The notes under the pieces are model-generated. The model did no database searches and had not been told where the DNA came from. It saw nothing but the letters and a program-made list of their open reading frames with translations. Made by a program: the position numbers and the translations under genes. Of a stretch of 64,000 nucleotides of DNA, positions 1 through 8,673 are shown one piece after another. Source of the DNA: CAZHHH01 sp052400685 (lineage in GTDB: Bacteria > Bacteroidota > Bacteroidia > Bacteroidales > Marinilabiliaceae); NCBI GenBank assembly GCA_052400685.1, contig JBQTGJ010000002.1, one strand, 5' to 3'. The number at the start of each line of letters is the position of its first letter. The stretch's first letter is position 1.

Positions 1-1604
1 TCGGCTTTGGTCTGATAGGCCTCATTTTGATAATCCAACTGATTAACAGAATATAAATGAGGATAAAACAGACAAGGGCGACCTTCATGCGTCAAAATAT
101 AAGCGTAAGCCAATTGGTGATTTTGAGTAATCCATTTATCATGTTCCTTTCCGGTATCATGATTTTCAACAAACGTAACGACTTGCTCAGGCGACAAACC
201 ACTGCCTGCATCATTTCTAATCAAACCCGCGTGGTTAAGCTGTCGCATGTCAAATTCGGCATTATTGCACATCGATGTTAAAATTTCTTTTAGCGGAAAA
301 TCAAATACCGCAACTGAAGCGCCTGCATTGTTTACCGTGTCAGCCCAATTTTTAATTGCCTTTTCGTTACCCCAATATTCGGCAACAACAAATCGGGGTG
401 TATTATTCTTACGCGGTAGATTCTTTATCCAATCAATAGCAAATGCGGGTTGATAGCCACGTACAAAATCCAGCCTAACACCATCAAACCCAATTGAATC
501 AATCAGCCACCGCCCCCAATTCTTTAGTCTGTCCTGAACCTCGGCATTATAGGTATCAAAATCATTTCCAAACAAAATGGTATTACTCATTACGCCATCA
601 GTAACGTAATAACCCAAACTATCATCTCCTGTGGAAGGATGAAAATGTGTATAGTTCCACGAAAAATTTGGTTCTGTCTCCGGTTTCTTTACGTAACTGA
701 TACCGGTATTTGTCATCGCCACTATTTGATTGGTGATGTCCTTATCGCCATAAAAAACCGCCGAAGGGTAATAGCCATTTTTCTGATCGGCAATTTGCCA
801 TGAATCGGCTACCATTTTACGGGCCTCCAAATGAATTTTCAAATCAGCTGTCTGCTCAACACATAACAAATAAACATCCTCATCATTCTTTGTATCAATA
901 AAACCATTTATAGTATTAACAGAAAACGGAATTTCATTGGGCGTATAAAGGTCATCATTGGGCTCCACTTCCCAATAAGCTTTATTATTACCTGCCTCGG
1001 CATGGTTGATATACATACGATACCCCAGCTCAGAACGCGCCTCTGAATGATTAACCCCATAACCTTTAATCCTGATTTTATATGTCCCGGGTATAGCATT
1101 GGGAATAACCCAGTCAACGGCATTCGTTTCAAAAGGGATCAATTCATCGTGAAGTGCCGCACGATACACGTAGTCTCTAACAGCAGGATTCGCTTCCTGA
1201 CTTTCCCGATCGGCATAAATATGATTCAACACCACATCAACATATACCTCTATTTGTGGTTGCATAGACGACAACATGTTCAATAGTTCACTTTTGCTAC
1301 CAAATCGAGTCTCAACACATCCTTTCTGAAAATAATTACCCAAATCATAATGATCGTAAACCCCGTATCCATTATCAATAATGCCCCAATTACCTTTGGA
1401 TGGCGGAGGCACCCATAACCCAGTAATTCCCAATAATTTCCACTCATCGGCCTTGGATGCCAAATTGCTCCACCAAACACCATTTCTATTTTGACTATCG
1501 ACAGGAATATCCCAATAAAAAGCCTGCATCATTACATCATTTTGAGCATGTAATGGCATGCAAAAGATATTGAACACCGTAATAAAAAATAGAACTATCT
1601 TCAT
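1..1604 (-). CDS. Secreted GH13 alpha-amylase, 3' end outside window
   Basis: Endo-acting alpha-amylase expected to cut starch outside the cell, in the role of SusG. 534 residues are visible from the ATG at 1604; no stop occurs before the window edge. Residues 1-20 form a signal peptide ending LHA-Q, without a convincing lipobox, unlike SusG. All GH13 regions are visible: DVVLNH (about 123-128), GFDGVRLD with the nucleophile Asp (about 372-379), VVAEYW with the acid Glu (about 406-411) and FVENHD (about 478-483). The stretch between the first two is about 245 residues, far longer than a usual domain B, and contains an EPNDD...GFID...DEDVYLL pattern like a PPC-type beta-sandwich. It lies downstream of susE on the same strand, with a dispersed repeat in the gap. 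The missing C-terminus could carry a CBM or a sorting domain. Confidence 0.93.
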   Translation of the reverse strand, partial: MKIVLFFITVFNIFCMPLHAQNDVMMQAFYWDIPVDSQNRNGVWWSNLASKADEWKLLGITGLWVPPPSKGNWGIIDNGYGVYDHYDLGNYFQKGCVETRFGSKSELLNMLSSMQPQIEVYVDVVLNHIYADRESQEANPAVRDYVYRAALHDELIPFETNAVDWVIPNAIPGTYKIRIKGYGVNHSEARSELGYRMYINHAEAGNNKAYWEVEPNDDLYTPNEIPFSVNTINGFIDTKNDEDVYLLCVEQTADLKIHLEARKMVADSWQIADQKNGYYPSAVFYGDKDITNQIVAMTNTGISYVKKPETEPNFSWNYTHFHPSTGDDSLGYYVTDGVMSNTILFGNDFDTYNAEVQDRLKNWGRWLIDSIGFDGVRLDFVRGYQPAFAIDWIKNLPRKNNTPRFVVAEYWGNEKAIKNWADTVNNAGASVAVFDFPLKEILTSMCNNAEFDMRQLNHAGLIRNDAGSGLSPEQVVTFVENHDTGKEHDKWITQNHQLAYAYILTHEGRPCLFYPHLYSVNQLDYQNEAYQTKA

Positions 1605-1662
1605 CTGTTTAGAGTTCTTCCTGTCAATTCAAAACTCCTGACTGTATGGACAGGTCGTGATT

Positions 1663-1800
1663 CGTGCTTAAAAAAACAACTTCTGCCTTATACTTGCGCT
1701 CAAAATGATCATAAACCAAAGTAAACACACATTCTTCTAACTGCGGAAATCTTTATTTTAAGCTTTATGGCTCAAACGCCAGGCTTTATGGCCATGCACT
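1663..1800 (-). repeat. Dispersed intergenic repeat, copy 1
   Basis: Recognisable member of the repeat family, read on the minus strand, lying between susE and the amylase start. Its outer ends pair as GTGCTTAAAAAAA and AGTGCATGGCCATAAAG. A second, isolated outer-end fragment (CTGACTGTATGGACAGG) lies next to it at about 1633-1653, as if another copy had been lost there. Confidence 0.75.
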
Positions 1801-1872
1801 TACTTATTGGGATATTATAAAATAAGGGCATCCGCAAAATAGCAGGACGCCCTTAAAAATACAACCGGATAA

Positions 1873-2925
1873 TTATTCTATTGTGCCTGTTCCGGCATTA
1901 AAATCGAGCGTAATAACGCTACCGGCATTCACATTAACACGTTCCTGATCATCGCCAGTGCCGCGATATTCCAACTTTCCATCAAGAATAATAAATTCTC
2001 TTGTCCACCAATCACTCGTTGCAACTGATGCTCCGGCATACATTCTCAATTCACCACTTCCGGTGGTTGTAATGGTCATCTTATCACCCGCAATAGTAAA
2101 GGGATAATCACCTGCTCCCCAACCGCCAAAGCAATCGCCCATGCCATAAACAGAAGCCTGCTCAATGGTGATCTTACCAAGCTGCATGTCCATATAAACG
2201 ACATATAACCCATCAGCCGGCACAAAAGCGTTACCATCAGCGACGGTGTAACCCTCAGAATCGTCCAGCTCAAAGAAATCTTCGCCCCATCCTTTCACCG
2301 GACTCCATTTAAACCCATTGGCAGCATTGAAATACCGAATACACCAAAACGCACCATCCACGCCGTTTACTGGTATCATATCGGCAATTCCATCGGAACC
2401 CCAATCCCAGTTACCGAAATCTGTTCCAATCATATACATAGCAGAAGGATATTCCGGTTGGGCATAGAAACCTGTAAAGGTATAACTCATCACATTGGAA
2501 TAAACAGGCTCTACAACACTTTCAAAATCAATAAAATTGATAGTAGTCTTCAGCCTAACGACAAATGTCAGTTCTTCTGAACTTGTAATATAATTTAAGG
2601 CGGCGCTATTCAATGCCGCCGCAGTTATCACGGCAAAACTATCAGTGGATGAAGTCAGCTCAACCGGTGAACTAAAAAGAGGATCCGTATCCACCTCTAC
2701 TGAATAATTAACCGCCGCATTGAAGCCATAATCGGCTAACTCCCATGACCACATTGCGACCGTATCAGTCAAATCGGTCGTTTCAGAAATCACGTAATCC
2801 TGACCATCTAATGAAGCTAACACAGGGGCTATCACCTCATCGTTCATTGTCACCTTGCTTTCATCTTCGCATCCCCAAAATAGAGGAATGCAAAGAAGTG
2901 GCAATAATATTTTCGAATTTTTCAT
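1873..2925 (-). CDS. SusE-like outer-membrane starch-binding lipoprotein
   Basis: Surface lipoprotein expected to bind starch or maltooligosaccharides beside the SusCD importer. 350 residues, close to SusE (about 390). The signal peptide ends in the lipobox FWGC with Cys19, followed by acidic residues (EDES) as in surface-exported Bacteroidota lipoproteins. Residues about 25-155 resemble the N-terminal SusE domain. About 160-350 form two aromatic-rich beta-sandwich modules starting with YMIGTDFGNWDW and VYGMGDCFGGWG, like the starch-binding modules of SusE/SusF. It is third in the susC-susD-susE order. The 315-base gap before it suggests separate control of its level. Family assignment is firm; the exact ligand is inferred. 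Confidence 0.88.
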   Translation of the reverse strand: MKNSKILLPLLCIPLFWGCEDESKVTMNDEVIAPVLASLDGQDYVISETTDLTDTVAMWSWELADYGFNAAVNYSVEVDTDPLFSSPVELTSSTDSFAVITAAALNSAALNYITSSEELTFVVRLKTTINFIDFESVVEPVYSNVMSYTFTGFYAQPEYPSAMYMIGTDFGNWDWGSDGIADMIPVNGVDGAFWCIRYFNAANGFKWSPVKGWGEDFFELDDSEGYTVADGNAFVPADGLYVVYMDMQLGKITIEQASVYGMGDCFGGWGAGDYPFTIAGDKMTITTTGSGELRMYAGASVATSDWWTREFIILDGKLEYRGTGDDQERVNVNAGSVITLDFNAGTGTIE

Positions 2926-3240
2926 GTGATTATATTTTGTTTATTAAGGTCACATGGAACTCGCCGGAATAATCATTCACCTGTGTGAGAGAGTACTCTC
3001 ATGCTCGTTTCATGTGTTTAAAATTTGTTTGTTAAGGCCGAGTGAAACTCCCATGAATAAAAATATCCGTATGAGAGAATTAAAGAGCTCCGAAGCTAAA
3101 TCTTTGATCATGGTCGTTTCACATACCTGTATCTGATGTTTAAATACTCTATGAAAAACGTTCCGACAAAAAGAGAAATCAAACTTTTACCGGGGTCGTA
3201 TCAAGAGCTTGCATTTTAAACTATTTCTTAACAAAAGATA
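2926..3240 (-). other. susD-susE intergenic region with a duplicated leader
   Basis: 315 bases without a gene. Read on the minus strand, two imperfect copies follow each other: about 3125-3014 and 3013-2926. Both contain GAAACGA(C/G)CATGA near the start and end in CCTTAA(C/T)AAACAAA then an A/T stretch and ACATGAAA or CACATGAAA. The second copy ends at the real susE start codon. The first ends at a false start (ATG AAA CGA GCA TGA) that would give only four residues. A 12-bp palindrome (GAGAGTACTCTC) sits at about 2990-3001. Confidence 0.55.
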
Positions 3241-4866
3241 TTAATAACCATCATTTTGAGTCAAATTCAAATTGGCTCCAATATCATCAGCCGGAATCGG
3301 ATACACGGAGAAATGACTACTGACAGACCGGCCGTTCGCAGTGCCTCCTTTCCAAACCCAGACATAAGATGAACCCGTAAATTTTTCGAACCGAATCATG
3401 TCGGTACGGCGCTGAGCCTCATAAAAGAATTCACGCCCCCGTTCATCAAAAATGAAATCCAAAGTCAAGTCGCTTTGCGAAATTTTAGACAAACCGGCAT
3501 CGCTATATGCCCTTTCGCGCAACTCGTTAATCAATTGCAGAGCAGTAGCTGTGCTACCTCCTGTTCCACCGCGCAAAACAGCCTCAGCATAATTCAAATA
3601 AATCTCGCCCAAACGGAATAAAGGAAAGTCATTATAGGCAATGTTACTGGCCGGAAGAGATCCATCGCTATTAACATTATAATATTTTACAACCGGAATA
3701 CCATTATCGGTATAAAGCGAAGGCGTCTCAATCTCATAATTTGCGGTTTTATCCACACGTACCATTGAAAAACGAGCATCCAGCGTATGGTTGTCTTCTG
3801 CTTCGAATGTCGTCAACAAAGCCGAACGTGCTCTAACACCCTGCCATGCACCCACAGCGTTCACTTCGGCCTGCATATCAGAAGGCTCACCAGCGCTAAG
3901 TAAAAAAGTCATCCCGCCCCAGGTTTGAGTTTCTTCACCTTCATATCGGATGGGAAATATCATTTCCGTTGAAGTGTAGTTATCTGCTTTAAACACATTT
4001 GCATACACCGGATCCAGAATATAACCCTCGTCCAGCACCTTGTTACTATAAGTGATACAATCGGTATATCTGTCTACCCCGGTATAAATCTCAGCATTCA
4101 GATACAAACGAGACAACAGGGCCCATGCAGCAGCTTTGTTAGCATGACCATACTTCTCGCTGTCGTACCCCACAAATGGATCCAAAAGATCAGATTCACA
4201 ATCAATCAGTTCACTTTCAATATAATCAAAAATGTACTCAGCCGATTTTTGATCGGGAGGCGTACTGCCAACGGGGCTTTCTTCCGTAACAAATGGAACA
4301 TTTCTAAACATGTCTAACAAATAGAAGTATGCCAGAGCCCTATGAAAACGCGCTTCTGCACGATAAGTAACAATCTCTGCTTTTGTCGCTTCATCCACAC
4401 CGCGGGAAGAAAGCTTTCCATCTGTCGTCTCTCTCAAAAAGGCATTTGCCAAATTAATCTGATAATACAACCGATAGTAAAAACCTTTAATAAATACATT
4501 ACCGGAGCCCCATGTGATGTAATTAAGATCGGGAATACCGGCATCGCCCCAGCAGCAATGCGTCTCATCGGTAGGCAATTGTTGCAGATTCCAGAGACCT
4601 CTAAGAAAGGAAGCCTGACTTCCGCCATCAACCCCTGCAACATCAGCATCGCCATCACCACCACTGTTACCACTAATGGCCAAACCCGCATAAATTTTAG
4701 CGAGACTTGACGTGTAGGCGCCCAAATCGCTGCCAAAAACTACATCCGACACGAGCTCTTCATCATCGATAGGAATGGTATCCAAATCGTCCATACAGGC
4801 CTCTGACCCCATCATTAACCCCATTGACAATAGAAGAATTGAAAATTTATATTTAAGTGCTTTCAT
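3241..4866 (-). CDS. SusD-like glycan-binding lipoprotein
   Basis: RagB/SusD-family outer-membrane lipoprotein that caps the SusC channel and captures oligosaccharide, here probably maltooligosaccharides. 541 residues, typical for the family. Signal peptide with candidate lipid Cys24 in GSEAC, a weak lipobox, followed by MDDLDTIPIDDEE. Family landmarks include FLRGLWNLQQLPTDETHCCWGD, the ALAYFYLLDMFRNVPFV helix, RLYLNAEIYTG, FPLFRLGEIYLNYAEA and the C-terminal FDERGREFFYEAQRRTDMIRF. The start lies only 12 bases after the susC stop, so the two are surely co-transcribed. Substrate is inferred from the GH13, GH65 and susE neighbours. Confidence 0.93.
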   Translation of the reverse strand: MKALKYKFSILLLSMGLMMGSEACMDDLDTIPIDDEELVSDVVFGSDLGAYTSSLAKIYAGLAISGNSGGDGDADVAGVDGGSQASFLRGLWNLQQLPTDETHCCWGDAGIPDLNYITWGSGNVFIKGFYYRLYYQINLANAFLRETTDGKLSSRGVDEATKAEIVTYRAEARFHRALAYFYLLDMFRNVPFVTEESPVGSTPPDQKSAEYIFDYIESELIDCESDLLDPFVGYDSEKYGHANKAAAWALLSRLYLNAEIYTGVDRYTDCITYSNKVLDEGYILDPVYANVFKADNYTSTEMIFPIRYEGEETQTWGGMTFLLSAGEPSDMQAEVNAVGAWQGVRARSALLTTFEAEDNHTLDARFSMVRVDKTANYEIETPSLYTDNGIPVVKYYNVNSDGSLPASNIAYNDFPLFRLGEIYLNYAEAVLRGGTGGSTATALQLINELRERAYSDAGLSKISQSDLTLDFIFDERGREFFYEAQRRTDMIRFEKFTGSSYVWVWKGGTANGRSVSSHFSVYPIPADDIGANLNLTQNDGY

Positions 4867-4878
4867 ATTTATTTCAAA

Positions 4879-7878
4879 TTAAAAATTAAGACTTAAACCA
4901 ATAATATAAATACGAGGGTGAGGATAAATATTGTTATCAATACCATCGTTACTAAATTCAGGATCAAGCCCATCATAATCAGTTATTACAAACGGGTTCT
5001 GAACGGTGCAGTAAACCCTTGCCCGCTGATTATCCGAAAGACCCAGATGATTAAAAGTATATCCCAAAGAAATATTATCCATCTTCAGGAAAGAAGCATC
5101 CTGTACATAGTAGCTTGAACGGAAACGCACCTCCTGAAAGTTCGTTGAAATAGCGCTGTTTAGCTTATTTTTCAGGTAACCCGACGGATCATAAATCCCG
5201 GATTGTGCTTCCCGGTTAGATTGAACATTATTGTAAGCATAATTTCCAAGACTGGCGCGTAACGAGAAATTAAAATCCCAATTTTTATATAAAAGCTGGG
5301 AAGACAGCCCCATAAACACATCCGGTGATGCTTTTTTATACTGAATTAAATCACTTTCGGTGATTGAACCATCCTCATTTTGGTCCACATAAACACCTTC
5401 CACAGGCTTACCTGAAGTGTCGTAAACCTGCTCGAAAACATAAAACGACCCGGCAGGATGATTAACACTATGAATCAAAATATTAGTCCCTGTACCGCCA
5501 TCAATTCCACCATGAATAACACCTACATAACTCGGGTCATCATTAATGGTCAATTTTGTAATTTCATTTTTATTGTAAGAAATATTGTAGCTTAAATTCC
5601 ACTTAAGATCATGTCTTACCAACGGTTTACCAGTAACAGTAAATTCGACCCCTTTATTGGTCAGTTCTCCAATATTGGTTAGCAATTCATTGCTAAAATT
5701 GGTTCCTGCGGCAATTGCTACAGTATTTAACAAATCGTTTGTTTGCCTGTAATAAAAATCCAGTGCACCATTAATCCGATTTCCCAGGAAACCGTAATCA
5801 ATCCCGGCATTATAGGTTGTGGTTTCTTCCCATTTAAGATTTTCATCGTAAGCCACCGGACGAATCAGCGCAACTTTGGTATCGCCAAAATAGTAATTGG
5901 CTCCGGCAGAACTGTAACTATATCTCGCCATCCAGGGGTAATCTCCCTGTCCCAGACTTTGTTGTCCGGTAACACCATATCCCAGCCTAAACTTCAAATC
6001 AGTAAGTACCGACGAATTTTGCATAAAAGACTCGTTACTAACTTTCCATGCCAAAGCCACCGAGGGAAATAATCCCCACTGGTTATCGGGGCTAAATCTG
6101 GAAGAACCGTCGTTACGCAAAGTAAAAGTTAACAGATACTTATTTTTAAAACTATAATTCAATCGTCCAAAGAGAGAAACAATATAAGCTTCAGAAGAGT
6201 AGTCGTCACTATCCTTATAAAATTCATCACCTGTCGATTCAGCCATCTCTGATGAATAAGGGTATACATTCTCAGATTCATTATAAAACTTTTGCCAGGA
6301 GTAACCGGCCATCGCATCAAAATGATGTTGATTCAAATCCTTTGTATAATTCAAATAAAAATCCAAAAGAGTATTACGCTTGGTTTGCGAATAACTGCGA
6401 TTATCACCCCAGCCGGACTTGTAGTTACCCCAAACCCAACTCATTGGAGAATTATCTTCAATCATTACGTCTCCATCGCTTTTAGACACATCATAACCGA
6501 GGTTTAAATTGGCACGTAATCCTGGAAGAGTTCTGAATTTATAGTCAATCTGGGCATTACCAATGCTTCTATAAACCGTTGACTCGTCGTGTTTTTGATC
6601 CAAAATAGCAACGGGATTGGCCAGGCCGATATCAATAGGCGTTCCGTCACTGGGTTTTAATGACATATAATAGCCATTACCGTAGAGTGATTCGGCATAA
6701 ACAGGCTGCGTAGGATCAAACTGTGTAGCAGAGCCAATGGCGCCCTGATCGGCAAAGCGATTGGTATTATAACTTCCCTTGGCATTCAGTTGAACGCTAA
6801 GACGGTCGTCAAAAAAAGTAGGATTCACGTTGATGGATGCCGTGGTTCGTTCCAACTCTGAAGTTTTCAAAACCCCTTCTTCTTTAGTGTAACCTATTGA
6901 AACGCGAAAAGGCATTTTATTCATTGCCCCGGACATACTAAAGTTATGGTCGGTACTCAAAGCCGTCTGAAATATTTCGTCCTGCCAATCGGTTTTTGAA
7001 GTTCCAAGTGCATTAAACTGATCACTTCCGGTCCCATAAATACCGGTAACATAATCTCTGAAAGTATCCGCACTCATTACATCCACATTTCCAGTTGTTG
7101 TACTAACCGAAAAACTTCCGTCGTAAGAAAATTTCAAATCCCCTTCTGCGCCCTTTTTGGTTGTAATGATAATCACACCATTGGAAGCTCTGGAACCATA
7201 AATTGCCGTAGCAGATGCATCTTTCAAAACAGTAAATGTCTCAATATCATTGGAGTGAATAGTACTCAAAGGATTTGACAATCCATTTATTCCTGAAGCA
7301 TTGTCAACAGGCACACCATCAATCACAATTAACGGATCGTTACTGGCTGACATAGAAGAACCACCACGAATTCGTATCGTCGAGGCAGAACCCGGTGCTC
7401 CCCCGTCACTGACTACGCTAACCCCTGCAATTTTACCTGCAATAAGGTCGGATGGTGATGTTGCCAGCCCCTTGTTTAGTTTAGTAGCATCAATCGCGGT
7501 TACAGAACCTGTTAAATCTGTTTTTTTAACGGTTCCATATCCAATGACAACCACCTCGTCCAAATCGACCAAATTAGCACTCATGGCAACATCAATGGTT
7601 GCATCGTCACCTATTATAACCTTCGTATTTAAATAACCTATAAATGAAAAAACAAGAACATCACCTTTCCGTGCGCGAAGAGTGTAGTCGCCTGTCGGAG
7701 TCGTAATAGTTCCGTTTTGCGTCCCCTCAATCAACACGGTTACACCGGGCAAGCCTATGCCATCGGTGGCATCGGTTACTTTTCCAGATACAGTTACTTC
7801 CTGAGCAAACACCCCTAACGGGAGAAGTAAACTCAAAAAAAGCAACAGGACTCGCTGTCCATGAAACATCTTTTTCAT
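4879..7878 (-). CDS. SusC-like TonB-dependent outer-membrane transporter
   Basis: Imports oligosaccharides across the outer membrane with energy from TonB-ExbBD, in complex with the SusD-like lipoprotein. 999 residues, typical for SusC. Signal peptide 1-25 (ends VFAQ). Carboxypeptidase-regulatory-like domain about 27-102. TonB-box region DEVVVIGYG at 107-115, then the plug up to about 240 with the conserved DASATAIYGSRASNGVIIIT. The 22-strand barrel fills the rest and ends in the aromatic residue typical of the last strand (SLNF). First gene of the minus-strand sus operon, with a likely promoter near 8022-8029 and two LacI-type operators farther upstream. Confidence 0.95.
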   Translation of the reverse strand: MKKMFHGQRVLLLFLSLLLPLGVFAQEVTVSGKVTDATDGIGLPGVTVLIEGTQNGTITTPTGDYTLRARKGDVLVFSFIGYLNTKVIIGDDATIDVAMSANLVDLDEVVVIGYGTVKKTDLTGSVTAIDATKLNKGLATSPSDLIAGKIAGVSVVSDGGAPGSASTIRIRGGSSMSASNDPLIVIDGVPVDNASGINGLSNPLSTIHSNDIETFTVLKDASATAIYGSRASNGVIIITTKKGAEGDLKFSYDGSFSVSTTTGNVDVMSADTFRDYVTGIYGTGSDQFNALGTSKTDWQDEIFQTALSTDHNFSMSGAMNKMPFRVSIGYTKEEGVLKTSELERTTASINVNPTFFDDRLSVQLNAKGSYNTNRFADQGAIGSATQFDPTQPVYAESLYGNGYYMSLKPSDGTPIDIGLANPVAILDQKHDESTVYRSIGNAQIDYKFRTLPGLRANLNLGYDVSKSDGDVMIEDNSPMSWVWGNYKSGWGDNRSYSQTKRNTLLDFYLNYTKDLNQHHFDAMAGYSWQKFYNESENVYPYSSEMAESTGDEFYKDSDDYSSEAYIVSLFGRLNYSFKNKYLLTFTLRNDGSSRFSPDNQWGLFPSVALAWKVSNESFMQNSSVLTDLKFRLGYGVTGQQSLGQGDYPWMARYSYSSAGANYYFGDTKVALIRPVAYDENLKWEETTTYNAGIDYGFLGNRINGALDFYYRQTNDLLNTVAIAAGTNFSNELLTNIGELTNKGVEFTVTGKPLVRHDLKWNLSYNISYNKNEITKLTINDDPSYVGVIHGGIDGGTGTNILIHSVNHPAGSFYVFEQVYDTSGKPVEGVYVDQNEDGSITESDLIQYKKASPDVFMGLSSQLLYKNWDFNFSLRASLGNYAYNNVQSNREAQSGIYDPSGYLKNKLNSAISTNFQEVRFRSSYYVQDASFLKMDNISLGYTFNHLGLSDNQRARVYCTVQNPFVITDYDGLDPEFSNDGIDNNIYPHPRIYIIGLSLNF

Positions 7879-8093
7879 AAAAATTGATTTAGTTAATGAA
7901 ATTAAAATCGATAAAGCTCATTCCCCGTTGGAAACAGGTCTTTAAATCTTAGTGTAACTTCAATCAAAAACAAAACATTTAAGCCACCTGCTTTCAATCT
8001 GTCATTCCTAACTTCACCGTACAAAAATACATCAAAAAAAACATCTTATAAACATTATTTAACTCTGATAACCAGATTTTTACAAATACATTT

Positions 8094-8109
8094 CCGCAAA
8101 CGTTTGCGG
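8094..8109. promoter_or_regulatory. LacI-family operator, perfect palindrome
   Basis: CCGCAAACGTTTGCGG is a perfect 16-bp palindrome with the central CG typical of LacI/GalR-family operators. It lies about 65 bases upstream of the predicted susC -7 element and upstream of any -33 element, on the far side from susC. The likely ligand is the LacI-family protein encoded at 8674. Confidence 0.85.
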
Positions 8110-8118
8110 TTTCGATTG

Positions 8119-8132
8119 CGAGAACGTTTGCA
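8119..8132. promoter_or_regulatory. Second, weaker LacI-type operator
   Basis: CGAGAACGTTTGCA keeps one perfect half-site (GTTTGCA) and a degenerate other half. Its centre is 24 bases from that of the strong operator, so two dimers could bind side by side. Tandem spacing supports a real control region. Confidence 0.6.
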
Positions 8133-8399
8133 TCAATTTACGTATGTTGTAAAACATATTTTGACATTTTATTAACAAAAGTCAATTGATTAACACCAAC
8201 ACAACTACAAACCTAATAATCAAAGCACAAGTTTCACATACCGCAATCATTCTATCAGAGAATTATATAAAAGGGCAAAAATGAAAACCCGAACAGATAG
8301 ATAAAGACACTATTTTCACTATTTTTAGCATTTCGTTAAAATCATGAAGCATCGCAACACAAAAAATATATTTGAGTCAGAGACCAAAGTGAATATATA

Positions 8400-8639
8400 G
8401 AGTCTGTCCATAAACTAAGTGTTTGAAATATAAAGTTCAAATTCAAGGCTTGCGAAGTCATAAAAATCAAGGGACTGACGAACGAAGTAAAGGCAGAAGC
8501 AAAGCTGTTATTGCGAATTTATGGCAAGATTGCTTTGACTATGCTTTACAAGGAGGAAGAAGACGAAGTCAGTTTACTTTTCGTAAATGACTGTTTTTAT
8601 GACAGGCATAACGCAGAAGTTGACTTTATAGACAAACAC
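8400..8639 (+). repeat. Dispersed intergenic repeat, long copy with about 99 extra bases
   Basis: Plus-orientation copy that nearly matches the one at 16481-16624 in both outer parts: AAGTTCAAATTCAAGGCTTG on the left and AACGCAGAAGTTGACTTTAT on the right. It carries about 99 extra bases (about 8471-8569) in the middle. It ends 34 bases before the lacI start codon, so it must form part of that gene's leader or promoter. Confidence 0.85.
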
Positions 8640-8673
8640 GATATAGACGTCAATACAAATAAATTATTTACGG

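Larger units (their letters stand above)
7879..8399 (-). promoter_or_regulatory. susC leader, promoter and upstream control region
   Basis: Reading toward susC, a TATTTTTG -7 element lies at 8029-8022 with a weak GTTT about 20 bases farther upstream, leaving a leader of roughly 135 bases. Two LacI-type operators lie upstream of this promoter. A further small inverted repeat (TATGTT-gtaa-AACATA, 8143-8158) could be another site. The rest up to 8399 is A/T-rich with no gene. Confidence 0.55.

Noticed and set aside
57..453. Small plus-strand frames at the left edge
   Set aside because: They are antisense shadows of the GH13 amylase, whose catalytic motifs read clearly on the minus strand.
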